Shown here one piece after another: positions 7,661 to 13,757 of a DNA stretch of 15,737 bases. The notes beneath the pieces are model-generated. The model saw nothing but the letters and a program-made list of their open reading frames with translations. It did no database searches and was not told the origin of the DNA. A program made the position numbers and the translations under genes. Each line of letters opens with the position of its first letter. Position 1 is the first letter of the stretch. Source of the DNA: Desulfobulbus sp. (GTDB lineage Bacteria > Desulfobacterota > Desulfobulbia > Desulfobulbales > Desulfobulbaceae); the NCBI GenBank assembly GCA_030600525.1, contig JAUVLX010000037.1, forward strand, positions 1 to 15,737. Reading direction: 5' to 3'.

Positions 7661-7699
7661 AAAAAAAGCCCCTGGCTCTAGAGAGCCAGGGGCTTTTTT
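7661..7699. terminator. Bidirectional rho-independent terminator between pilD and dsrP
   Basis: A perfect 12-bp inverted repeat (7668-7679 with 7682-7693, arm GCCCCTGGCTCT) is flanked by seven A on the left and six T on the right. It reads as a GC-rich hairpin followed by a U-tract on both strands. It lies 57 bp after the prepilin peptidase stop and 28 bp after the dsrP stop, so it should end both converging transcripts. Confidence 0.93.
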
Positions 7700-7727
7700 A
7701 TTTAAAGCTAAAAAAGAAAGTGCGGTC

Positions 7728-8900
7728 TTATGCTTCTACTTCATGTTCAACACCGATAGCAATTTTATACAGGATAGTCAGGATAAAAGCGCCGGTAGCC
7801 CAAATACCGATGGTAATGAACAGTTCGTTGGCAGTGGGATAGTACTCTACGATTTCTTCAAGGGGAGTCGGTACAAAACCGGCCAGTACGAAACCGACGC
7901 CTTTATCAAGCCAGAAGGACAAGAAGATAGAGGCACAACCAACGCCGAGCCAGAGTTCACTTTGCTTGCGTGTATATGGGTGGCTGATAAGCCCGATTCC
8001 AATCAGGAACAGAGCGACAAAGGCCCACATGTACGGAACTAGGTTGTTATAAATCTGACCGTGATGCTCAAGGCCGAAGAACAGATAAGTCAGTGTATGT
8101 TTGTGACCTGGAATGTTGGAATAAAAACCAACAAAGAACTCAAGGGCAACAAAGAACATATTGGCTAAGGCAGCATAAATGATGATGGTCACCATTTTAT
8201 TAATCGCTTCTTTGCCTGCGTCAAAATTAGCAACACGCTTTAATATGAGGGCCAATACTACAATGAGTGCAGGTCCTGCGGCAAATGCTGATGCTAAAAA
8301 GCGGGGAGCGATAATAGCTGAAAGCCAAAAATGTCTTCCTGGGAGACCACAATACAGCATCGCTGTAACAGTATGGATGGAGATCGCAAATGGGATCGAC
8401 AGGTAGACAAAGAAATAAATCCACTTTGGTGGTTTTACCTGTTTGCGTTCTGCCGTCAAGATTACCCAACCACAAAGGGCATTAAGTATCAGATATCCCC
8501 AGAGCACACACATATCCCAAAAAAGCATGGAGTTAGGTGTGGGGTACAGGAGGACATTCAGTCCGCGCAAAGGCTGTCCAAGGTCAGCCATAATAAACAT
8601 AAGGCACATCAGCAAGGCTGCTATTGCAAGGAACTCTCCAAGAATAGTGATTTTTCCAAATACTTTGTAATTATGAATATAATACGGCAAGACCAGCATA
8701 ACCCCCCCGGCGGCAACACCAACCAGAAAGGTGAACTGCGAAATATAAAGTCCCCATGAGACATCACGGCTCATACCGGTAAGGCCAAGACCGTAAAAAT
8801 ATTGTCGCAGGTAGCAGATGGCGGCAATACCAATAAAAAACCCGAGGAAGGCAAGCCACATCCAGTAGTAATTGTTTCCTTTTAGTGCTTTTTCAAACAT
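7728..8900 (-). CDS. dsrP: DsrP, NrfD/PsrC-like integral membrane subunit of the DsrMKJOP complex
   Basis: Membrane quinone-interacting subunit. From family knowledge DsrP pairs with the periplasmic DsrO and exchanges electrons with the menaquinone pool. The 390-residue protein is almost entirely hydrophobic, with about ten membrane segments (roughly 13-30, 50-76, 86-106, 128-150, 161-183, 190-220, 234-260, 288-306, 316-342 and 358-383). It shows NrfD-family features such as FLVGVAAGGVM (58-68), ADLGQPLRG (105-113) and SIHTVTAMLYCGLPGRHFW (174-192). The ATG at 8900 has GAGG six bases upstream, inside the end of dsrO; only 7 bp separate the two genes. It is the last gene of the operon and is followed by the bidirectional terminator. 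The assignment rests on both the fold and the gene order. Confidence 0.95.
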   Translation of the reverse strand: MFEKALKGNNYYWMWLAFLGFFIGIAAICYLRQYFYGLGLTGMSRDVSWGLYISQFTFLVGVAAGGVMLVLPYYIHNYKVFGKITILGEFLAIAALLMCLMFIMADLGQPLRGLNVLLYPTPNSMLFWDMCVLWGYLILNALCGWVILTAERKQVKPPKWIYFFVYLSIPFAISIHTVTAMLYCGLPGRHFWLSAIIAPRFLASAFAAGPALIVVLALILKRVANFDAGKEAINKMVTIIIYAALANMFFVALEFFVGFYSNIPGHKHTLTYLFFGLEHHGQIYNNLVPYMWAFVALFLIGIGLISHPYTRKQSELWLGVGCASIFLSFWLDKGVGFVLAGFVPTPLEEIVEYYPTANELFITIGIWATGAFILTILYKIAIGVEHEVEA

Positions 8901-8907
8901 GGCAACC

Positions 8908-9753
8908 TCATACTATGTAAAAGACGGATGGATGGGTACCCAGCGAGGGTTTACGCTGAATGGTATAGTTCTCCTTCAGTATCTTCCTTACCTCAGAATG
9001 CGGATCATTCAGATCTCCAAAGACCATAGCCTTGCTCTCGCCGCAAGCTTCAACACAGGCGGGAAGTTCTCCTACACCAATTCTTTCGGCGCAAAAGTTG
9101 CATTTTTCAACCACACCGCGCATGCGGGTAGGAAACTGTTTATTGGTTTCTTTGACAAAAGGTCTTGGATTACGCCAGTTGAAACTTCTCATGCCGTAGG
9201 GGCAAGCTGCCATACAGAATCGACAGCCAATACACCGGTGAAAGTCCATAATGACCAGACCATCTTTATTCTTGAAAGTAGCTTTAGTCGGACAAGCCCT
9301 TACACACGGCGGATCATCACAATGGTTACAGAGTACTGGAACCTGGTGATCCTCGGTGGATTCGTCCTTGTATAGTTGGCTCTTTTCAGTAAAGCAGTTT
9401 TCGTAATTGGTCATCCATATCCATTTAATTTCATCCTTCTTCTCTGGAAATTCTGGAATATTATGCGCCTGTATACAGGCCTTTTCCGCTTTTTCTCCCA
9501 GTGAAGGATCATTTTGGAACTTACGGACATCAATGACCATCCCGTATCGTTTGCCGGTTGTAGTCGAAGCTGTTTTGGCATGCGCTGAATCTTGTTCTGC
9601 ATGCGCGCCAGCAGCATTTTTTGCCGCAGTAGAAGCGTTAGCAACAGCAGGGCTTGCACCTGCAACAATTCGATCGACAACCGCTGTTCCTCCAAGGCCT
9701 GCCAGTGTTGAGATACCGGCAACCTTGAGGAAATCTCTTCTTTTTTTATCCAT
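8908..9753 (-). CDS. dsrO: DsrO, periplasmic ferredoxin-like iron-sulfur subunit of DsrMKJOP
   Basis: Tat-exported iron-sulfur protein that connects DsrP with the periplasmic heme subunit DsrJ. Starting at the ATG at 9753 it has 281 residues. The N-terminus KKRRDFLKVAG (residues 3-13) is a clear twin-arginine signal followed by a hydrophobic stretch and an Ala/Thr/His-rich linker to about residue 67. Three full four-cysteine cluster motifs are visible: C142-C145-C150-C154, C174-C177-C180-C184 and C218-C221-C233-C237. Two further cysteines, C93 and C120, stand where a fourth cluster would lie, but they are not arranged as a canonical motif. An upstream GTG at 9780 is possible, but AAAGGAGGAG eight bases before 9753 fixes the start and leaves a 23-bp gap to dsrJ. 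Confidence 0.95.
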   Translation of the reverse strand: MDKKRRDFLKVAGISTLAGLGGTAVVDRIVAGASPAVANASTAAKNAAGAHAEQDSAHAKTASTTTGKRYGMVIDVRKFQNDPSLGEKAEKACIQAHNIPEFPEKKDEIKWIWMTNYENCFTEKSQLYKDESTEDHQVPVLCNHCDDPPCVRACPTKATFKNKDGLVIMDFHRCIGCRFCMAACPYGMRSFNWRNPRPFVKETNKQFPTRMRGVVEKCNFCAERIGVGELPACVEACGESKAMVFGDLNDPHSEVRKILKENYTIQRKPSLGTHPSVFYIV

Positions 9754-9761
9754 CAGTATAT

Positions 9762-9771
9762 CTCCTCCTTT
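9762..9771 (-). promoter_or_regulatory. Strong ribosome-binding site of dsrO
   Basis: AAAGGAGGAG on the minus strand, eight bases before the ATG at 9753. It decides the dsrO start over the in-frame GTG at 9780 and leaves the Tat signal at the very N-terminus, as expected. Confidence 0.9.
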
Positions 9772-9776
9772 GCCGT

Positions 9777-10148
9777 TCACTCAACTGGAGCTATGTGGCA
9801 GTCCCAGCAATATGGCTTAACAGAAGCATAGTCATGACAGGTGTCACAGAATTTCTTCTTACTGGTATGACACTCCATGCATGTCAGCATCAAGCTCTTC
9901 TTGTATTCTTTACCATCAATTGTAATGGTGCCCCTATCTCCGTCTCGCAATACCTCATCTCGCCACTCATTCAACATCTGCATATGGCCGGAGCGCATAG
10001 CTTCAGCAGAAAGGACGCAGCTTTTTGCATCCTTTGGCAACTCTGGCTTTGGTGCATTGCCAGCATCGCCATGATTGTACCAGATGGGGATCGTGATAAA
10101 CAGGACGAAAATGATCAGCCCCGGAATGATTTTACCACTGTCGTACAT
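9777..10148 (-). CDS. dsrJ: DsrJ, membrane-anchored periplasmic triheme cytochrome c
   Basis: Small heme subunit of the Dsr transmembrane complex. The 123-residue product has an uncleaved-looking N-terminal helix (about residues 7-23) and then a periplasmic domain with exactly three CxxCH sites: CMECH (90-94), CDTCH (101-105) and CWDCH (114-118). A lone Cys44 in AKSCV precedes the heme region. DsrJ proteins are known for one heme with unusual His/Cys ligation, and this is the expected cysteine ligand. Its start at 10148 has GGAGGA six bases upstream. It lies 27 bp after dsrK and 23 bp before dsrO. The three hemes, size and order make the call firm. Its exact electron partner in sulfate reducers is not settled. 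Confidence 0.96.
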   Translation of the reverse strand: MYDSGKIIPGLIIFVLFITIPIWYNHGDAGNAPKPELPKDAKSCVLSAEAMRSGHMQMLNEWRDEVLRDGDRGTITIDGKEYKKSLMLTCMECHTSKKKFCDTCHDYASVKPYCWDCHIAPVE

Positions 10149-10175
10149 TGTTATTCCTCCATTTCAACCGGGGGG

Positions 10176-11804
10176 TTAGACTAAAGTCCTGAGACCTTCG
10201 TCGAGTTCCTGTCGCTGTTCACCTTCCAATACCAGGGCGTTACCAACGAGCTCGCTAATACCGGCTACCTGAACTGGTGGTACCCAGTAATCACACAGTG
10301 TGGTGAGCGTAGCCCTGTCAATTGCGCAAACACAAGTAAGCGTGTTCACATCGTGCTTATCACGTACGTATTTGACGGCATTGGCTCGCGGCAGTCCTGA
10401 ACGCATCCTGAGTTCCATGATCTCATCAGTGTTCAGAGCAGTTCCAGATCCACAGCAATACGTTTTTTCGCGAATGGTATTCTCAGGCATCTCGACCCAA
10501 TCACACACATGATCCATAATATAGCGTGGCTCATCAAGCAGTCCCATGGCCCTAGCAGGGTTGCAGGAATCATGGAAAGTTGCCTTTATATGGGAATTAC
10601 GACTTTTATCAAGATTGAGTTTGCCATGCTTGATAAGATCTGCTGTGAATTCTGAAATATGGACCATCTTGGTGGATACAGCATTTTCAAAGACCGTACC
10701 GGTCATTGGTGACTTCGGTATTTCCAGGAAGTCAGCCGGGCCGTTCATGGTTTCCATATACTGATGGACAACACGCCACATATGACCACATTCACCACCA
10801 AGAATCCATTTAACGCCAAGTCGCTCAGCTTCAGCATACATTTTGCCGTTCAATTTTTTCATTACTTCATTGTTGGTAAACAGACCAAAGTTACCACCTT
10901 CTGAGGCGTAGGTTGACCACGTGTAGTCAAGTCCAATAGCCTCAAAGAGAATCAAGTATCCCATACAGGTAAAAATACCCGGTTCAGCAAAAACGTCTGC
11001 TGAAGGTGTAATAAAAAGCACCTCTGCACCTTTGCGATTAAAGGTGGGGTTCACTTTCACACCCGTGAGATTTTCGATATCTTCACAGAGAAAATCAACA
11101 TTGCCCTTGAATGCCTGGGGTGTTAGCCCCATGTGGTTACCGGTCCTGTTGGAGTTGGCAACGGGCTCCATGGCCCAGTTAATACCGATTCCGAGCAGAT
11201 GCAGTAATTCACGTAATATTATCGTGATTTCTGCAGTGTCTATTCCGTATGGGCAAAATACAGAGCATCGACGACATTCCGTACACTGGTACGCGTACAT
11301 GAACCACTCTTTAAGTATACCCACTGTCATTTCACGACCACCAGCGAGTTTACCAAGAATCTTACCCGCTAAGGTAAAGTTCTGTCGATAAACTGAGCGA
11401 AGCAGTTCTGCCCGCAGTACCGGCATGTTTTTCGGATCGCCTGTACCTAGGAAAAAGTGACATTTATCTGCACAGGCACCACAGCGAACACAGCAATCCA
11501 TAAAAATTTTAAGACTGCGGAACTTGTCCAATCTGTCTGCCATCCCCTGGATGATGATGTCCTTCCAGTTGTCTGGGAGTTTCCAATCGTCGTCTTCCGG
11601 ATTCCATTCCCTTGCATTGGGTAAGTTTATACCCTGCTGACTGTCAAGATAGTTTAATATATCTGGCTTTGTGGGGTAAGCGTAGTTGCCGGGTTTATAA
11701 ACCGCTGGCACTTCCATCCAGTCCTTGGTTGGAAAGGCGCCAGTCATCAGAGAGGGTCCCTCGGCAACGCTACGTGCCAACTTATCTAACTTTACTACTG
11801 CCAT
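10176..11804 (-). CDS. dsrK: DsrK, cytoplasmic HdrD-like iron-sulfur subunit of DsrMKJOP
   Basis: Catalytic subunit facing the cytoplasm. It forms a module with DsrM and is thought to reduce the DsrC trisulfide produced by dissimilatory sulfite reductase. The 542-residue protein has two [4Fe-4S] motifs, CVRCGACADKC (Cys105, 108, 111, 115) and CTECRRCSVFCPYG (Cys174, 177, 180, 184). A CCG-type region like that of heterodisulfide reductase HdrD follows: Cys414 in FHDSCNPARAMG, Cys450-Cys451 in YCCGSGTALN and the late pair in TCVCAID (Cys491, Cys493). GGECGHMW (337-344) supplies another conserved cysteine. There is no membrane helix or signal peptide. The start has AGGA upstream and sits 33 bp after dsrM. 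The late cysteine pair is CxC here, where the HdrD pattern is CxxC. Confidence 0.96.
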   Translation of the reverse strand: MAVVKLDKLARSVAEGPSLMTGAFPTKDWMEVPAVYKPGNYAYPTKPDILNYLDSQQGINLPNAREWNPEDDDWKLPDNWKDIIIQGMADRLDKFRSLKIFMDCCVRCGACADKCHFFLGTGDPKNMPVLRAELLRSVYRQNFTLAGKILGKLAGGREMTVGILKEWFMYAYQCTECRRCSVFCPYGIDTAEITIILRELLHLLGIGINWAMEPVANSNRTGNHMGLTPQAFKGNVDFLCEDIENLTGVKVNPTFNRKGAEVLFITPSADVFAEPGIFTCMGYLILFEAIGLDYTWSTYASEGGNFGLFTNNEVMKKLNGKMYAEAERLGVKWILGGECGHMWRVVHQYMETMNGPADFLEIPKSPMTGTVFENAVSTKMVHISEFTADLIKHGKLNLDKSRNSHIKATFHDSCNPARAMGLLDEPRYIMDHVCDWVEMPENTIREKTYCCGSGTALNTDEIMELRMRSGLPRANAVKYVRDKHDVNTLTCVCAIDRATLTTLCDYWVPPVQVAGISELVGNALVLEGEQRQELDEGLRTLV

Positions 11805-11837
11805 TGCGTTATCCTATTACTCTTGTTTTTGTCGAGC

Positions 11838-12881
11838 CTACTCGGCCTTTTCCTGATTTTCTGCCTCAGGTTTTGGCGGTAATCCTTTCTCAACAGGGAT
11901 ACCCTCTTCGATCATAGCTTCCCTAAATTCATCCTCATAACCGGCATAAGAGTGCGGCTTGATATTTGGATCATTCCAAGGATTAATATGACGGACCATG
12001 CGAGAATTGTTTGCCATGTTCCTGGTTGGGCTCATGAAAACACCGCCCATATGCATCAGTTTACTAAATGGAAAGTAGGCGAGCAGTGCACATACCAGAA
12101 AAAGGTGTACATAAAAAATCGCGCCGATTTCTGCTGTGATGGTAGGTTGGAAGGTGACAAGGCCAACCGCTAACTCTTTAATGGCATTAATGTCAACGTT
12201 GGTCCGCAAGTAAAAGCGCATCAGGATGCCGGTGGTTGCAACCCCGAGGAGCAGAAAAAGAGGGAAGTAATCGCTAGGTAGTGAGATGTAGCGGACCTTG
12301 GGATTAACGAGTCGTCTTCCAAACAGAAAGAGGACGCCCAATACCAATGTGACGTCTGTCATGTACATGGTCGGCGCACCGATCTGCAACAACGAATCCC
12401 CAACTTCCATAAATGATACAATGAAAGGGACAGGCTCCATAAACAGACGCATATGGCGAATAATGACCACCAAAAAGCTGTAATGGAAAAGGATACTGAA
12501 CAGCCATAACCATCTGCTGGATTCATAGGTCAGCTTCGGACCATCATACACAGTGGCTTTTGTGTTACGCCACAAGGAGCGGAAAAGAAAAACTTCCAGA
12601 AACATCCTTGCCACAACCTGAGAGGTGTTGTTGGGCGCTTCCAGCTTATCCTGCTTGATCCAAGGCAGGGAAAATCCCTGACCACAGGTAGTTGGAATTT
12701 TAAAGGGAACAGGTGATTTTGCCCAGTAGAATATCCTGTAACAAAATCCTCCGAGAAATAGTGCCATGGCCAGATAGGGGATTACAACACCAAAAAAGTA
12801 TTGCATTCCTGGTATTTGTACACCAATAAGCGCTATCAGCACCAAGGCAACTACTGCCGCGAACGGGAAGGCGTACTTCAT
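11838..12881 (-). CDS. dsrM: DsrM, heme b integral membrane subunit (NarI-like) of DsrMKJOP
   Basis: Membrane cytochrome b that takes electrons from menaquinol and passes them to DsrK. The 347-residue protein has hydrophobic segments at about 4-24, 28-50, 124-147, 174-189, 205-222 and 252-272. Histidines inside or next to them (His133, His143, His259, His277) are candidate heme b ligands, as in NarI. The tail after residue 280 is hydrophilic and probably cytoplasmic, with a charged C-terminus. The ATG at 12881 has AAGGAG six bases upstream. It is the first gene of the structural operon; the RsbRD-domain gene lies 128 bp upstream on the same strand. Gene order and the adjoining dsrK make this more specific than a generic respiratory nitrate reductase gamma subunit. 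Confidence 0.95.
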   Translation of the reverse strand: MKYAFPFAAVVALVLIALIGVQIPGMQYFFGVVIPYLAMALFLGGFCYRIFYWAKSPVPFKIPTTCGQGFSLPWIKQDKLEAPNNTSQVVARMFLEVFLFRSLWRNTKATVYDGPKLTYESSRWLWLFSILFHYSFLVVIIRHMRLFMEPVPFIVSFMEVGDSLLQIGAPTMYMTDVTLVLGVLFLFGRRLVNPKVRYISLPSDYFPLFLLLGVATTGILMRFYLRTNVDINAIKELAVGLVTFQPTITAEIGAIFYVHLFLVCALLAYFPFSKLMHMGGVFMSPTRNMANNSRMVRHINPWNDPNIKPHSYAGYEDEFREAMIEEGIPVEKGLPPKPEAENQEKAE

Positions 12882-12887
12882 CGATCA

Positions 12888-12893
12888 CTCCTT
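12888..12893 (-). promoter_or_regulatory. Ribosome-binding site of dsrM
   Basis: AAGGAG on the minus strand with a 6-base spacer to the dsrM ATG. It lies just downstream of the AAGTTA repeat cluster (12902-12930), so folding of that cluster could affect its access. Confidence 0.85.
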
Positions 12894-12901
12894 CGCATTT
12901 C

Positions 12902-12930
12902 AAGTTAAAATAACTTAAACAAGTAAGTTA
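12902..12930 (-). repeat. Three-part AAGTTA repeat in the dsrM leader with two alternative hairpins
   Basis: On the minus strand the order is TAACTT (12930-12925), AAGTTA (12916-12911), TAACTT (12907-12902). The middle arm can pair with either neighbour, giving a 6-bp stem with an 8-nt loop or a 6-bp stem with a 3-nt loop, and the two exclude each other. Stems are AT-rich, so they would be weak in RNA. The alternative reading is a protein-binding operator. Confidence 0.5.
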
Positions 12931-12951
12931 TTACGAAAGCCAGAATGAACA

Positions 12952-12990
12952 GTCACAGGTAACATCGCTGTAACCATCTGGCAGGTCACA
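12952..12990. promoter_or_regulatory. Possible operator region upstream of dsrM
   Basis: GTCACA occurs twice in the same orientation, at 12952-12957 and 12985-12990, 33 bp apart or about three helical turns. Between them lies an imperfect inverted repeat, 12958-12964 with 12969-12975, with 6 of 7 bases pairing around a 4-base centre. I found no convincing -35/-10 pair in this gap, so a separate dsrM promoter is unproven. Confidence 0.35.
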
Positions 12991-13009
12991 CTATCTAAAA
13001 TGTAAAACG

Positions 13010-13540
13010 TTAATTGTTTTTCAATACTCTTGGCCTGTCTTGCAACAATTTGGAAGGACAGCCTGCATCCGTAAGGACGTAGCTGCCGCTTTTTATCTCT
13101 TTAATCCGGCCACGGTACACCTGTTCCCGACACTCGGTGTATACGTTAAATCCCATAAGGGCGAGGCGGTCAATATCACAATCCAAATCGTCAAGTTCTC
13201 GCAGCAGTGGTTCTGTATCTTTCTTTGCAGAAAACACCTGTTTAATAACCCACTTGAGTTCCAATAAAGGTGCTACTGCCTGGGCAGGAGTAAAAGTCTG
13301 TACTGCGCGGATTCTGATTATTTGGTCGAGCGCTTCGATGTAGTCAAGTTGCTCAGCATTTGTAATGAGTAAATCAAAAATTGTATTCAATGCTTCCTTG
13401 ATGTTCACGCCAACCGGATTGGCAAAGGAATCATTTTCTTTTTTGAAAAACCCAGATGATTTGTAACTATTGAGAGTTCTTTCAAGCCAGAGAGAGACTA
13501 TTTCTTTTTTGTGACCTTCTAGGGCCTTTTGTAATTTCAT
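13010..13540 (-). CDS. RsbRD N-terminal-domain protein associated with dsrMKJOP
   Basis: Probable sensor or regulatory protein. The 176-residue product, from the ATG at 13540, matches the N-terminal sensor domain of RsbRD-type RsbT co-antagonists. It starts KLQKALEGHKKEIVSLWLE and continues with FANPVG, then DQIIRIRAVQTFTPAQAV. It has no STAS domain, signal peptide or membrane helix, so it is the sensor module alone. Similar short proteins are known next to dsrM in sulfate reducers, which suggests a link to the Dsr complex or its control, but no biochemical role is established. An in-frame TTG at 13579 would add 13 residues. Neither start has a good Shine-Dalgarno; I prefer the ATG because homologues begin there. 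The gap to dsrM is 128 bp on the same strand. Confidence 0.85.
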   Translation of the reverse strand: MKLQKALEGHKKEIVSLWLERTLNSYKSSGFFKKENDSFANPVGVNIKEALNTIFDLLITNAEQLDYIEALDQIIRIRAVQTFTPAQAVAPLLELKWVIKQVFSAKKDTEPLLRELDDLDCDIDRLALMGFNVYTECREQVYRGRIKEIKSGSYVLTDAGCPSKLLQDRPRVLKNN

Positions 13541-13648
13541 CGTTTTAGCTAAAAAGCGTGAGTCCTGGCCGAAAAGCAACAGGAAATTAGCGAAAAGTCA
13601 ATGCAAAATTGTGAGGCGATGATTGAGGTGTCTTGAAACGGACTTTTA

Positions 13649-13663
13649 TTATCAGCCTGATAA
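13649..13663. promoter_or_regulatory. Perfect palindrome upstream of the RsbRD-domain gene
   Basis: TTATCAG-C-CTGATAA is a 15-bp perfect inverted repeat 108 bp upstream of the ATG at 13540. The half-site TTATCAG recurs at 13733-13739. The size and symmetry suit an operator for a dimeric regulator of the RsbRD-dsr transcript. It is not followed by a T-tract, so it does not look like a terminator. The 177-bp gap 13581-13757 holds no gene I can support. Confidence 0.4.
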
Positions 13664-13757
13664 CGCACTCTAAAACATACACTTTACGCAGAAAAATGAA
13701 TGATGATTCATGCAGCACATGCTCTATCATGATTATCAGGTGATTTCAAGGTAAAAA

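Noticed and set aside
8872..9375. 167-codon plus-strand frame across the dsrO/dsrP junction
   Set aside because: It is antisense to two clear genes and its translation shows no recognisable motif.
9754..9780. GTG start at 9780 for dsrO
   Set aside because: It would precede the Tat signal by nine residues and cover the strong AAAGGAGGAG site that serves the ATG at 9753.
13555..13601. TTGACT as a -35 and a GG...GC pair as a sigma-54 site before the RsbRD gene
   Set aside because: No acceptable -10 lies 16-18 bp from TTGACT, and the GG/GC spacing is one base off the sigma-54 pattern.
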